Origin: Cyanobacteriota bacterium | Lineage (GTDB): Bacteria; Cyanobacteriota; Vampirovibrionia; Vampirovibrionales; Vampirovibrionaceae | Direction: 5' to 3' | Assembly: GCA_019751815.1 (NCBI GenBank) | Contig: JAIEMW010000003.1 | Coordinates: 62,001-126,000 of the forward strand | Length of the DNA stretch: 64,000 nt | Shown: positions 1-9,226 of the stretch, in pieces | How positions within the stretch are numbered: position 1 is the stretch's first letter | How the letters are laid out: each line of letters opens with the position of its first letter | Notes under the pieces: generated by a model | Database searches by the model: none | What the model saw: only the letters and a program-made list of their open reading frames with translations | Told to the model about the DNA's origin: nothing | Position numbers and translations under genes: made by a program

Positions 1-7
1 AACCCGT

Positions 8-25
8 TTTGTAACGGAATGTAAC
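8..25 (-). promoter_or_regulatory. HLR1-like direct repeat (candidate RpaB-type response regulator site)
   Basis: Read on the minus strand the site is GTTACATT-CC-GTTACAAA. This matches both halves of the cyanobacterial HLR1 consensus (two copies of KTTACAWW separated by 2 nt), which is bound by the OmpR-family regulator RpaB. The 10-bp period fits a tandem response-regulator dimer. It could serve a leftward gene outside the window or the small gene starting at 187. A second, one-mismatch copy lies at 27890-27907. Binding is inferred; only the sequence match is seen. Confidence 0.45.
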
Positions 26-186
26 AAGCCCTTTAGAATTTCTTCATCCTCTAACACAAACCCAGAAGAAAACGCGTTTATACATGTGTGACTCTTAAGC
101 TTTTATGAAGTCACCCGGTTATGGCAGACCGGTATTGTGTATTCACGTATGTATGTATCACTTATCTTGGGGGTATAGAGGTTACT

Positions 187-384
187 ATGAATCTCACAAC
201 CATTTCTTCAGCAGCCACCGCCAACTCCTCTGCGCGGCCTGCAAACAATACCACCAACACGGCATTCACCACGATGCGGGGTCAATTATCCCAATTCTTT
301 GGTGCCCAAACCGCCACAGCCGACGCTGTGAAGTTTGGTAATCCCAATCAAAAAGGTAGCGGCGGCTTTAACGCATTTGCCTAA
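187..384 (+). CDS. Small Ala/Thr/Asn-rich protein of unknown function (65 aa)
   Basis: I do not recognise this 65-residue protein. ATG 187 is preferred over the in-frame ATG at 121 because a GAGG ribosome-binding sequence lies about 5 nt before it. The sequence is rich in Thr, Ala, Asn and Ser, has no hydrophobic stretch able to span a membrane, and contains two FG-containing motifs (FFGAQ and KFGNP) in its second half, ending in Gly/Phe/Ala. It stands alone: guaB converges on it from the right, and an HLR1-like site lies about 165 nt upstream. Composition and the clear SD favour a real gene, but I have no functional evidence. It could be a small surface or regulatory protein. Confidence 0.5.
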   Translation: MNLTTISSAATANSSARPANNTTNTAFTTMRGQLSQFFGAQTATADAVKFGNPNQKGSGGFNAFA

Positions 385-453
385 GAGTTAAAAACTCGTG
401 ATGCTTATTGTGGTTTGGTGTAACTTGTAACTCAGGTTTAATAAAAACCCGTT

Positions 454-479
454 AAAAACCATTTAGACCATGGTTTTTT
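454..479. terminator. Weak AT-rich stem-loop between convergent genes
   Basis: A perfect 9-bp inverted repeat (AAAAACCAT / ATGGTTTTT) with a 7-nt loop ends in a T-run on the plus strand and an A-run on the other side, so it could terminate from both directions. It overlaps the guaB stop codon. Only three of the nine pairs are G-C or sit beside them, so the hairpin is weak. Confidence 0.3.
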
Positions 480-2010
480 CGTAGCTATAGAGGTTATGAA
501 CCCCACCTTCAACTTGCGCAGCAGGTGAGCGGAGTTCAAATGCCAACTGGTTACCGTATAAGGCCATGTGTAATTGTTGAATACTGGCACAGCCCAGATC
601 TTGAAACCCATGTTTCATGCCTTGTACCAGGTAAGGAATGAAACGGTGGAGGGGACCTCGGTCGATCACTGTTCCAGAAACGCCTTGTGCCACGCGCACG
701 CGCTCGCCTTCGCTAAAATATCGTTTGGCGCTTCCAGAGGCCATTGCTTCAATAGAGCCCATGCCTCGGTATTTTTTAAGCCGGATCCCGTCTTTGTAGA
801 AATAATCACCCGGAGCTTCCTCTGTGCCAGCGAGCATAGAGCCCATCATGACGGCAGAAGCACCCACAGAAAGGCCTTTGACAATATGCCCGATGGATGA
901 GATACCGCCATCGGCAATCACAGGGATGCCAAACTGCTTGGCATATTTTGCTGTGTTATACACCGCTGTTGCTTGCGCTCTTCCCACCGCAGTCACTTCT
1001 TGCGTGGTACAGATAGAGCCAACACCCATGCCCACACGCAAGGCATCAGCCCCGGCTTCTATCAAGTGCTGCGCTTGGGCCGTGGTGACAATATTACCGG
1101 CCACCACTTGCAGTGAGGGATAGCGCTCTTTAATAAAGCGAAGCATCTCAATTTGATAGATAGAATCACCCTGAGACGAATCCAAGATGACAAGATCCAC
1201 ACCGGCTTCGACGAGTGCTTCAAGTCGTTCTTTATCTTCAGGACGGGTGCCTATGGCAGCCCCAGCCAGCAGTTGTTTGTTTGCGTCTTTAGAGGCAAAG
1301 GGAAAGTCCCGGTTCTTCTTCAAGTCGTTTCGGGAGATCAATGCCACCAACTCCCCGTTTTTATTGACGATCGGGAGTTTTCCCTTTTTGCTTTCTTTCA
1401 AAATCTGGTTGGCTTCTTCCAAAGTACAAGGCTCATGGGCCATCACCAGGTCTGTTGTCATAATTTGCGCCAGTGTCAGACTGCGGTCCTGGACAAAATC
1501 AATATCGCGGTTGGTCACAATCCCCAGCAATTTAGAGCCCATCCGGCCGTTTTCAGTAATCGGGATCCCTGAAAACCCAAATTGCTGCTTAATCGTATCG
1601 ATATCACTCAGTCGGTGACTTGGACTGAGCACCAAGGGGTCCGTGATAAAACCGTTTTTATAGCGTTTTACTTTACGCACTTCGCCTTGCTGAGCATCAA
1701 TCGAGTTGTTGTAGTGAATCACACCGACCCCACCTAACAGGGCCATCCCAATCGCCATTTCAGATTCTGTGACCGTGTCCATGGGGGAACTGAGCAGCGG
1801 CATTTTAATGCGCAGATCTCGTGTCAGTTGCGTTTCTAGTAGCACATCATCCACCGAAAAATTGATGTGGCCAGGGAGTAAAATCAAATCATCATAAGTA
1901 TAGCCACGACCTGATTGAAAGATACGTGCCGCAGAATAGCCATCTTGAATTTCTGGCAATGGGGTATCAGGCAAATGTGTATCTAAAGGAGGGTGAGTCG
2001 ATGTGTTCAT
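463..2010 (-). CDS. guaB: Inosine-5'-monophosphate dehydrogenase
   Basis: Oxidises IMP to XMP with NAD+, the committed step of GMP synthesis, in the cytoplasm. The 515-aa protein has the full IMPDH layout. A TIM barrel begins near residue 35 (YDDLILLPG) and is interrupted by a pair of CBS domains at about 120-232. The catalytic loop is GSICTTQE, with nucleophile Cys334, and the mobile flap carries the [10 protein letters not shown] motif. Length is slightly above the usual ~490 because of a ~30-residue N-terminal leader. ATG 2010 is supported by AAGGAG about 9 nt upstream. The gene is monocistronic in this view and divergent from aspA across a 233-bp spacer. Identification is near certain. 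Confidence 0.97.
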   Translation of the reverse strand: MNTSTHPPLDTHLPDTPLPEIQDGYSAARIFQSGRGYTYDDLILLPGHINFSVDDVLLETQLTRDLRIKMPLLSSPMDTVTESEMAIGMALLGGVGVIHYNNSIDAQQGEVRKVKRYKNGFITDPLVLSPSHRLSDIDTIKQQFGFSGIPITENGRMGSKLLGIVTNRDIDFVQDRSLTLAQIMTTDLVMAHEPCTLEEANQILKESKKGKLPIVNKNGELVALISRNDLKKNRDFPFASKDANKQLLAGAAIGTRPEDKERLEALVEAGVDLVILDSSQGDSIYQIEMLRFIKERYPSLQVVAGNIVTTAQAQHLIEAGADALRVGMGVGSICTTQEVTAVGRAQATAVYNTAKYAKQFGIPVIADGGISSIGHIVKGLSVGASAVMMGSMLAGTEEAPGDYFYKDGIRLKKYRGMGSIEAMASGSAKRYFSEGERVRVAQGVSGTVIDRGPLHRFIPYLVQGMKHGFQDLGCASIQQLHMALYGNQLAFELRSPAAQVEGGVHNLYSYEKTMV

Positions 2011-2131
2011 TCAGGAAAGCTCCTTCTAGCAAAACCGGGCCAGCGAAACTGGGCCAGTCAAAGTGGGTTTGATGTGCTTGATACTAAAGCGCAAACCGGG
2101 AAATAACACAAATGAAAACAAAGCACAGACC

Positions 2132-2153
2132 TTAATTGCTTCTTAATTGCTTC
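2132..2153. repeat. 11-bp tandem direct repeat upstream of aspA
   Basis: Two exact tandem copies of TTAATTGCTTC lie in the guaB-aspA intergenic spacer, about 90-110 nt before the aspA start. An 11-bp direct-repeat period is typical of PhoB/OmpR-family operators. A plausible -10 (TAGAAT, 2181-2186) follows. No regulator is identified. Confidence 0.35.
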
Positions 2154-2243
2154 ATGGCTGATTTCAGCGAGATTTTTCGCTAGAATACAGTGATTATTTT
2201 AATCCTGAATCAGAGGAACTTAAATAAGAGGAATTTGGACACG

Positions 2244-3713
2244 ATGACCACTGCCACACCCGTTGAACATCAGCCTCTCACCCGACAAGAAAAAGACTCT
2301 TTAGGCTATAAGGACGTTCCTGCTGATGCCTATTACGGTATTCAGACATTACGCGGACACGAAAACTTCCCTATTTCTGGTGTTACTCCTGCGCGTGCTT
2401 ATCCTGTGGCCATTCGTGCCTTTGGATGGATTAAAAAAGCAGCAGCCAAAACCAATATGGAACTAGGTTTACTGGATAAACAAAATGCTGACAACAACCG
2501 GGCTCTGGGTGAAGCCATGATCAAAGCCTGTGATGAGCTGATTGCCGGCAAATTCAATGATTCTTTTATTGTCGATGTTTACCAGGGTGGTACAGGTACG
2601 TCCAATCATATGAATGCCAATGAAGTGATTGCCAACCGTGCCACTGAACTGCTCGGCGGTAAAAAAGGGGAGTACCGGGTCAACCCCAACGATCACGTCA
2701 ATTACGGGCAATCCACCAATGATGTCACCCCCACGATGATGCGGTTAACCTTTTTGTCGATGCACGGCCCGCTGATTCAAGCCATTGAAGCCTTTGAAAA
2801 CGCCTTACGCAAGAAAAGTGACGAGTATAAAACCTTTTTAATCCCAGGCCGCACCCACATGCAGGATGCTGTCCCCTTAACACTGGGTCAGCAACTCGGC
2901 GCCTATGCCAACGCTGTGGCAGATGCCAAAGACAACGTGATCCATGCCAGCCAACGCCTCTATAACATTGGCTTGGGAGCATCCGCTTTGGGCACAGGAC
3001 TTAATACCCATCCCTTATACAGAGAAAAAGTGACGCAATACTTGGCCGAATACTCTGGCTTTGCCCTAAAGCAAACCAAAGATTACTTCCAGGCCACCAG
3101 TTCTTTTGGGTTATTTGGTGATTATTCTGCTGCTTTGCGCAGTTTAGCCCTCGAGCTTGAAAAAATTGCCCACGATATCAAGCTGTATTCTTTCGGTCCC
3201 AGAACGGGACTCGCTGAAATCTCCATCCCCGACTGGCAGCCGGGTTCCTCAATTATGCCCGGCAAAGTCAATCCCATCTATCCTGAGCTAATGGATCAAC
3301 TCTCTTACATCGTGCAAGGCAATGACCACACGATTTCGCTGTGCGTGCAAAACGGACAACTTCAGCTCAACGTGATGATGCCAACGATTCTGCTCAAAAT
3401 GACAGAATCCATGACCATTCTGACCAACGCGCTCCCGGTTTTTTCCAGCAAACTGATTGACGGCATTGTGGCCAATGAAAAAATCGCCATGGACCGCCTG
3501 CTCAATAGCGCCCAGATGGTTACCGCGCTAAATCCTGTCATTGGCTACGCTGCTGCCGCCGAAGTTGCCAAAAAGGTGAATAAAGAAGGGAAAACTGTCC
3601 GAGAAGCGGTGATTGAACTACAGGCCAAAGACAAGGCAGGTAATTTGGTTACGGAAGAAGTGCTAGACAAAATCCTCTCCGCAGAAGCAATGACCATGCC
3701 GCCCAAGGCCTAA
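2244..3713 (+). CDS. aspA: Aspartate ammonia-lyase (aspartase)
   Basis: Reversibly deaminates L-aspartate to fumarate and ammonia. It belongs to the aspartase/fumarase superfamily. The signature loop GSSIMPGKVNP at residues 334-344 carries the catalytic serine. The N-terminal DVPADAYYGIQTLR segment and the GQLQLNVMMP segment after the SS loop resemble AspA more than FumC, which usually reads SGNFELN there. The 489-aa length is near the family norm. ATG 2244 is chosen over an earlier in-frame start at 2190 because AGAGGAA lies about 10 nt before it and family homology starts just after. A redox protein gene follows 38 nt downstream. A fumarase function cannot be fully excluded. Confidence 0.88.
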   Translation: MTTATPVEHQPLTRQEKDSLGYKDVPADAYYGIQTLRGHENFPISGVTPARAYPVAIRAFGWIKKAAAKTNMELGLLDKQNADNNRALGEAMIKACDELIAGKFNDSFIVDVYQGGTGTSNHMNANEVIANRATELLGGKKGEYRVNPNDHVNYGQSTNDVTPTMMRLTFLSMHGPLIQAIEAFENALRKKSDEYKTFLIPGRTHMQDAVPLTLGQQLGAYANAVADAKDNVIHASQRLYNIGLGASALGTGLNTHPLYREKVTQYLAEYSGFALKQTKDYFQATSSFGLFGDYSAALRSLALELEKIAHDIKLYSFGPRTGLAEISIPDWQPGSSIMPGKVNPIYPELMDQLSYIVQGNDHTISLCVQNGQLQLNVMMPTILLKMTESMTILTNALPVFSSKLIDGIVANEKIAMDRLLNSAQMVTALNPVIGYAAAAEVAKKVNKEGKTVREAVIELQAKDKAGNLVTEEVLDKILSAEAMTMPPKA

Positions 3714-3751
3714 TTCTCAGACAATAATTAGACAATAAGGAGTACGTAATC

Positions 3752-4408
3752 ATGTCTTTGAGAGATGAATTGGAAGAATTTCGGCAATATTTTTTGGCCA
3801 ATTTCCCAGCCGAAAAAGCCGCTATTATGGCCCGTGCGGATGCTGAACTAAACGAAAGACAGGTGCTTAAACATGTCCTAAAAGTGGGAGACACCGCGCC
3901 CAGTTTTAGTCTTCCCAGTGCTACTGGGCAAACTATCACTTTGGAAAGCCTCTTATACAAGGGCCCTGCTGTTGTTGTTTTCTACCGTGGAGGCTGGTGC
4001 CCGTATTGCAATTTAGAACTCCGCGCCTACCAACGCTTACTCCCAGAAATCCAAAAGGCGGGCGGTCAGCTGGTTGCCATCTCGTTGCAATCGCCGGATG
4101 AGACCCTTTCCACGCAAGAGAAGAATGAACTGGCCTTTCCTGTCCTCAGCGACACAGACGGCAAAGTAACCCAAGCCTTTGGCCTACTGTTTGAGCTTCC
4201 CGATTACCTCCAAGCCCTGTATACCGAACTGGGGCACGATCTTCCCAACATTCAAAGTGTTGGAAAGTGGGCTCTTCCGGTACCAGGGACTTTTGTGATT
4301 GCCCCTAACGGCAAGATTGTATCAAGTTACGCTGATGTGAATTACCGCGTCAGAATGGAACCAGAAGAAGCGCTGGCCGCGGTGAAGGCGATACCCATTA
4401 CTGTCTAA
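3752..4408 (+). CDS. Peroxiredoxin-like / AhpC-TSA family thioredoxin-fold protein
   Basis: A 218-aa thioredoxin-fold protein of the AhpC/TSA (redoxin) class. An N-terminal helical segment of about 40 residues (charged, Ala/Glu-rich) precedes the redoxin domain, which starts at VGDTAPSFSLPS. The active site GGWCPYC puts a CxxC pair at Cys83 and Cys86, more like a thiol-disulfide oxidoreductase than a classical 2-Cys peroxiredoxin. Such proteins are generally annotated peroxiredoxin-like and probably reduce peroxides or disulfides in the cytoplasm; no signal peptide is seen. AAGGAG lies about 9 nt before ATG 3752. The gene follows aspA at 38 nt and precedes an amino-acid permease at 44 nt, so the three may be cotranscribed. 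Confidence 0.85.
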   Translation: MSLRDELEEFRQYFLANFPAEKAAIMARADAELNERQVLKHVLKVGDTAPSFSLPSATGQTITLESLLYKGPAVVVFYRGGWCPYCNLELRAYQRLLPEIQKAGGQLVAISLQSPDETLSTQEKNELAFPVLSDTDGKVTQAFGLLFELPDYLQALYTELGHDLPNIQSVGKWALPVPGTFVIAPNGKIVSSYADVNYRVRMEPEEALAAVKAIPITV

Positions 4409-4452
4409 TTTCTCACACCTATTACGACTCCAACTCTTCTGGAGATAATCAT

Positions 4453-6099
4453 TTGAATTCAGTATGGCAAGCCCTGACACGGGTGAAACCCATCACTCAA
4501 ATGCTTTCAGAACAAAACGCTCTGGAAAATGGCTCTCAAAGCAACAGTCCCCATAGCATTGAGAGACTTCAGCGCTGCTTATCCGCAGTTGATCTCACCA
4601 TGTTGGGAGTGGGCGCCATCATTGGAACCGGCATTTTCGTTTTGACAGGAATTGCCGCGCTGAAAGCTGGTCCTGCCGTGATTATCTCATTGCTGTTAGC
4701 TGGTATTACGTGTATTTTTGCGGGCCTATGCTACGCAGAACTTTCCTCTCGGATTCCTGTGGCAGGCTCTACGTACACATACGCCTATGCCTCACTGGGG
4801 GAGTTCTGTGCCTGGGTGATTGGCTGGGATCTGGTCCTGGAATACACCATTGGGGCAGCGGCCGTGGCACGAGGCTGGAGTGGATACGTTGCCCAACTGG
4901 CCCATAGCTTTTCGATCACGCTACCAGAGTGGCTCTGTAGCAGCGCCACAGAAGGTAGTAACTTGCTGGCGGGGTTAATGATTATGGCGATGACCTTCCT
5001 TCTGGGCCTGGGCGTTAAACAATCCGCTCGGGTCAATACGGTCATTGTCAGTATCAAAGTGGTTGCCATTCTGGCGGTCATCTTTATCGGCATGTGGTGT
5101 GTGCAGCCCGATCGCTGGCTTCCTTTTATGCCTTTTGGTTTTCAGGGGGTTCTCACCGCGGCAGGGATGATCTTCTTTGCCTATATCGGCTTTGACACGG
5201 TTTCGACTGCAGCCGAAGAGACTTTGAACCCACAGAGAGACCTCCCGATTGGTATTATTGCGTCTCTAAGCATCTGTATGATTTTGTATATTGCCGTTGC
5301 AGCAGTATTAACCGGGATGGTATCTCTGGATGAGCTTAACCGTAGTGCGCCACTGGCTGTTGCCTTTGCCAAAAGAGGGATGGTATGGGCTGAAAGCATT
5401 GTTAGCCTGGGTGCTTTTGCCGGACTCACCTCGATTGTACTGGTACTCTTGTTTTCACAACCCCGGATATACTTTTCGATGGCCCGAGACGGACTCTTTT
5501 TTCCGTGGTTTGCCAAAATTCACCCCTGTCACGGCACCCCTTGGAATGCCACACTCCTGACCGGCTCTGTTGCGAGCCTGCTGGCCATTTGTTTTCCTCT
5601 TGAGACACTGGCTCAAATGGTCAATATCGGTACGTTGTTTGCCTTTGTGGTGGTCTGTGCCAGTGTCTTAATTCTCAGACAAACCCCGGCGGATGCCACA
5701 GAACTAGCCCCTTTGAAAACGAGCTTCTGGTTTCAGCATCCCGTTTTCCGCGTCTTCCTTCTCATTGCCTGTCTGATCGCCCTGGTACTGGCTTGGCGCT
5801 CTGGTTTACTCTCTTCTCATTTCGTTATCCCGCTGACCCTGGCGGGGGGGATTGGCTATTCGCTATTTAGGATTCATGCCCATCTTCTGCCGACAGTCGA
5901 CGCCCATGCGGGGTTTAATTGCCCGGGACTCCCCTGGATACCGTTTTTAGGCATTGCGGGCTGCATTGTGATGATGACCAGTCTGCCGGTTGAAGCCTGG
6001 ATTCGTCTGGCCGTATGGTTTCTGATTGGCAGTATCATTTACGTCTGCTACGGGATGCATCACAGCAAACTCAATGAGAGCAAAAAACTGGTTTCTTAG
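4453..6099 (+). CDS. APC-superfamily amino acid permease (YfnA/CAT-like)
   Basis: Integral membrane amino-acid transporter of the APC superfamily, nearest in look to YfnA/cationic amino acid transporter proteins. Residues about 45-80 hold the hallmark first helix (MLGVGAIIGTGIFVLTG), whose unwound GTG region binds the substrate backbone. Around twelve hydrophobic segments follow across 548 aa. TTG 4453 is taken as start because CTGGAG lies about 8 nt before it; ATG 4501 is an alternative. Placement after aspartase and a redoxin suggests uptake of an amino acid, perhaps aspartate or another deaminable one, but substrate is not shown by sequence. The last 4 nt overlap the convergent GH13 gene. 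Confidence 0.88.
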   Translation: MNSVWQALTRVKPITQMLSEQNALENGSQSNSPHSIERLQRCLSAVDLTMLGVGAIIGTGIFVLTGIAALKAGPAVIISLLLAGITCIFAGLCYAELSSRIPVAGSTYTYAYASLGEFCAWVIGWDLVLEYTIGAAAVARGWSGYVAQLAHSFSITLPEWLCSSATEGSNLLAGLMIMAMTFLLGLGVKQSARVNTVIVSIKVVAILAVIFIGMWCVQPDRWLPFMPFGFQGVLTAAGMIFFAYIGFDTVSTAAEETLNPQRDLPIGIIASLSICMILYIAVAAVLTGMVSLDELNRSAPLAVAFAKRGMVWAESIVSLGAFAGLTSIVLVLLFSQPRIYFSMARDGLFFPWFAKIHPCHGTPWNATLLTGSVASLLAICFPLETLAQMVNIGTLFAFVVVCASVLILRQTPADATELAPLKTSFWFQHPVFRVFLLIACLIALVLAWRSGLLSSHFVIPLTLAGGIGYSLFRIHAHLLPTVDAHAGFNCPGLPWIPFLGIAGCIVMMTSLPVEAWIRLAVWFLIGSIIYVCYGMHHSKLNESKKLVS

Positions 6100-7694
6100 C
6101 GGTACCCAGGCAGGCTCAACGGCAGATTCGGCGTATTTACCTCAAACACATGGAAACGACCCGGGCCCAAATCGACTTGGAGCTGGTTGTTTTCCACCAT
6201 AAACTGACTGGGTTTACCCGTAGCCGGTGCCAGATCTTGCAGTGGCTGGTTCTGTTGCAACGAAGGCACAAACAGTGTTCCACTATGACGAGCGTTGACA
6301 TCTTTATTAGCAACGATTAACAGGGTTTTGCCCTGATGATGGCGGGCAAACGCAATAATTTGAGGATGTTTGGCATTGTAAACAGGGATCGGAATATACA
6401 GACCCTGTGTCACCACGGGTAAATACTGCTGCCGCAAACGGAACATCGCGGTTAAATAACGACCAATCTCTGGATGTCTGCCTTGTGGGCGTTGAGCGAA
6501 GTTAAAAATATCAAAAGGCTTCTCGTAACCCGTGGTAAACCCGTCCAAAATATAGGGGTTGGTCCAAGGCTGCATGGCCATCAGTCCAGACACCAAGAAG
6601 CTCATCGTCACGCCGCCTCGGGGCATCAAACTCGGGTCATCATGGGTTAAGAATGAACCAATAAAGGACTTCCCAATCCCGGCTCGGGTCAGCATACTAT
6701 GCCCGTCTACCAGATACTGCTGGTATGCTGAGGCACTGCCCATTTCTGGAAAGATATGGAATTGCCCGTAAATGGAATCAAACCCAATTTTCAGCAAATG
6801 CTCTGGGATATCCCGTGGGATATTGGGCAGGGGGGATTGATCCTCTTGCACATAACTTTCGGCCAGCCAGGCATGGTTGGGGAATTTATCGATAAAGTGC
6901 TTCCAGAACCAAGGGGGGCGAGCTCGGGCCACGTCCACGCGAAAGCCGTCTGCCCCAACCTGATTGGCCATGAGATCAAAAAAACCTTCATAGTAGTTCT
7001 GGAGATCCTTGTCATTTTGGAACATCAAAATATCCACCCAATTGTGCGGGGTGAGGGGGCGGCCCGTTTGAGGATCTAGTTTGATCAATGCCGGATTCGT
7101 TTCTGCCATATCATAGGAGGCACAACTGGGCACATCCACCATCACGTGGATACCCCGTTTGTGGGCAGCGTCCACAAAGGCTTTGGCCTGTTCCAACAAA
7201 CTGAGAGAAGACTTGGGATCGGCATATTCAGGGTTTAAAGAATGGTAATCACTCGGAGCATATGGACTCCCGGCCCGGCCCAGACGACGCGTCTTGCTGA
7301 TGGGCGTAATGGGCAGTAAATGGACGGCATTCACGCCCATTGCCTTAAGCTCATCCAGCCGGGCAATGGCAGAGAGGAACGTACCGCTTTCATCAGCTTC
7401 TACGGTGATTTTCCCGTCTTGATTTAGATCAAAAGCGCCAAAGGTCCGTAGATGTAGGGCATAGACAATCGCCTCTTTGTTTTGGAAGAGTGTTTTTAGC
7501 TGATTTCGCCATACAGGCTTTGGTGAGACAGGACGAGAGACAGGCTGAGTGGCGGAAGCTGACTGAGATTGAAGCGGTTGGAAGGTATCACCAGCAGGCC
7601 CGGTTAATGCAGGACCTGTTTCAATACCTCTGTAATTTCCCGGCTGAAAGGCCCGTGGGTAGGGACTTATGGGGCCTGCATAATATCCGATCAT
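6096..7694 (-). CDS. GH13 (alpha-amylase family) glycosidase with a Ca-loop-like insert
   Basis: A 532-aa member of glycoside hydrolase family 13, probably acting on alpha-glucans. The barrel begins near AIVYALHLRTFG (about 75). The nucleophile Asp254 lies in GFRVDVARA, the acid/base Glu279 in WLAES, and the third acid Asp352 in FLTHDD. Region I reads MVDVPSCAS instead of the usual DxVxNH, so substrate positioning differs from classical amylases. An EF-hand/dockerin-like loop DLNQDGKIT starts at residue 89. The N-terminal 60 residues are Pro/Ser/Gln-rich with no signal peptide, suggesting a cytoplasmic enzyme, perhaps glycogen- or maltodextrin-active. It overlaps the upstream gene by 4 nt (ATGA), so it is translationally coupled to two unknown membrane proteins. 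Confidence 0.85.
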   Translation of the reverse strand: MIGYYAGPISPYPRAFQPGNYRGIETGPALTGPAGDTFQPLQSQSASATQPVSRPVSPKPVWRNQLKTLFQNKEAIVYALHLRTFGAFDLNQDGKITVEADESGTFLSAIARLDELKAMGVNAVHLLPITPISKTRRLGRAGSPYAPSDYHSLNPEYADPKSSLSLLEQAKAFVDAAHKRGIHVMVDVPSCASYDMAETNPALIKLDPQTGRPLTPHNWVDILMFQNDKDLQNYYEGFFDLMANQVGADGFRVDVARARPPWFWKHFIDKFPNHAWLAESYVQEDQSPLPNIPRDIPEHLLKIGFDSIYGQFHIFPEMGSASAYQQYLVDGHSMLTRAGIGKSFIGSFLTHDDPSLMPRGGVTMSFLVSGLMAMQPWTNPYILDGFTTGYEKPFDIFNFAQRPQGRHPEIGRYLTAMFRLRQQYLPVVTQGLYIPIPVYNAKHPQIIAFARHHQGKTLLIVANKDVNARHSGTLFVPSLQQNQPLQDLAPATGKPSQFMVENNQLQVDLGPGRFHVFEVNTPNLPLSLPGYR

Positions 7695-9226
7695 GGCTTC
7701 AGCCCTCCAGCGTTATGTTGTGTTGCCGGTTTCCACGGCGAGTTAGACGGCTTGGGCACGCGCCCCATAAACCATTGTGTATAAATAGCCGTTGCCAGTA
7801 AGAGACCACCACCCACAACACCCAGCATTCTAAAGCGCCAGCGTCTTCGGAGCATCTGCTGCTTGAGTGATATCAATAAATGATGCCCTGGACCATCACC
7901 CAACAACGCGGAAGCTTCTGCAAAACGACCCGCTCTCATGCTGGTCAACACTTTATCCGCCAATGCCTTAGAACCAATGGCGCGGCGGGCGCTAAGCCAC
8001 TGACCCTCTTGCACCATTCGTTGCAGTTCACCCACATTACTCAGCGTTAACATCCCCTTGAGTTCGGCGGGAGAGACTGGCCCCTCCAGGATTCGCTCTA
8101 TCAAACGATGATAATGCGCAACAGTCGATTGGGCATTTTGGATACGCTGGTTTAGCATGGCGCGTTTTTCCGCAATCAGGCCTGGGTGCTGCCGGTTGAG
8201 CAACGGGGCCACAGCGGCCAACTGATCTTCCACCCGGTGCTTGAGGCCCTCTAAGACAACATCTTCATGCGCAAAATGGCTCAAACGTTCTCGAAGCGCC
8301 TGACGTTCTTCGGCGGAGGTTGAGAGTTGAGACAGATACTCTGTAATCCGGTCTAAAACCGCATCACTCTGTCTGCCCAGGACTTCCCCTGGTTTCAGAT
8401 CTTTATCCAAACCCAGTGCGTGAGTAGCCCTTGCACCAAAAGACTGCCACCACAAGGTTAGCTTGGCATTGGGAAGCTCACCAATGGCGGTATCTATTGA
8501 GCGATTGAGTGTTTCTGCCAATCGGCTCGGATTTTTTCGGGCGGCCTCAGTCACAGCACGGTCTAACCATAGTTGACGTATTTGTTGAATGACTGTTTTG
8601 ACCGGTTGTTCCAGACGATCACAGATCAGACCTGAAATAACCGGGGTGGCAGGCCCAGCAATCAGCATCCACCACGTTCTGGCCTGGACAGAAATCCGGC
8701 GCATCGTCTCTTCTACTTGCTCCCGGCGTTGGATTCTCGTTTTGGTGGGCGGCAACTTTAGGCGCCTGGCCACCCTCTCAATCTCATCATCGCTCAACAT
8801 ATGCAAGGGCAGGTATTTGGGATCTTTAAACAGTGGATTCCGCTCTCCTTGGCTATTGAGATACTCCTGATCCAAGTTAACCCCGGTCCTTAGACGAACC
8901 AAGGCACTCAGTATCTTTGGGGTGATGCCCATCGCAGCAAACCAGGTGGCAAATCCTAAAAACTCACCCACCCCAATAATAGGAGATGTCGCTGCCAGTG
9001 TCGCCAGTGTGGCAAGCAGGGCTCCGCCACCGAGACGAAGTGAGTCATTGAGCTGTGCCAGTTGATAGTCATTAGCCGTATGATGTCTGACTGATTGAGA
9101 CAGCAATGCAGGCCCCTGCAAAATTGGTTGCATCACTCGCTGGGTAAGAGGCTTCGGCGGTACCAAACGAGCATAGTGGTAGGAAGGCTGGCTCAGAGGG
9201 TGGCCGGAAGGCTGAACAAAACTCAT
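7691..9226 (-). CDS. Unknown membrane protein, paralogue of the next gene upstream (511 aa)
   Basis: I do not recognise a known family. Hydrophobic segments occur at about residues 66-110 (Gly/Ala-rich, probably two helices) and near the C terminus (VVGGGLLLATAIYTQWF, about 475-490), leaving a long soluble, helix- and charge-rich middle (about 180-460). The stretch around residues 115-165 (TGVNLDQEY ... RLKLPP) aligns by eye with YGVDLNLKY ... KMGIPP of the 377-aa neighbour, so the two are paralogues. Ends overlap both neighbours by 4 nt, marking a tight operon with the GH13 enzyme. It might scaffold or localise the glycosidase at the membrane; that is speculation. Confidence 0.8.
   Translation of the reverse strand: MSFVQPSGHPLSQPSYHYARLVPPKPLTQRVMQPILQGPALLSQSVRHHTANDYQLAQLNDSLRLGGGALLATLATLAATSPIIGVGEFLGFATWFAAMGITPKILSALVRLRTGVNLDQEYLNSQGERNPLFKDPKYLPLHMLSDDEIERVARRLKLPPTKTRIQRREQVEETMRRISVQARTWWMLIAGPATPVISGLICDRLEQPVKTVIQQIRQLWLDRAVTEAARKNPSRLAETLNRSIDTAIGELPNAKLTLWWQSFGARATHALGLDKDLKPGEVLGRQSDAVLDRITEYLSQLSTSAEERQALRERLSHFAHEDVVLEGLKHRVEDQLAAVAPLLNRQHPGLIAEKRAMLNQRIQNAQSTVAHYHRLIERILEGPVSPAELKGMLTLSNVGELQRMVQEGQWLSARRAIGSKALADKVLTSMRAGRFAEASALLGDGPGHHLLISLKQQMLRRRWRFRMLGVVGGGLLLATAIYTQWFMGRVPKPSNSPWKPATQHNAGGLKP

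Noticed and set aside
105..341. 78-aa frame overlapping the 65-aa gene
   Set aside because: No SD, Cys/His-rich shadow composition, and the other frame has a good SD and stop.
418..434. TGTAACT tandem repeat near the guaB end
   Set aside because: Its 7-bp period does not fit the 10-bp HLR1 arrangement, and it lies between convergent gene ends.
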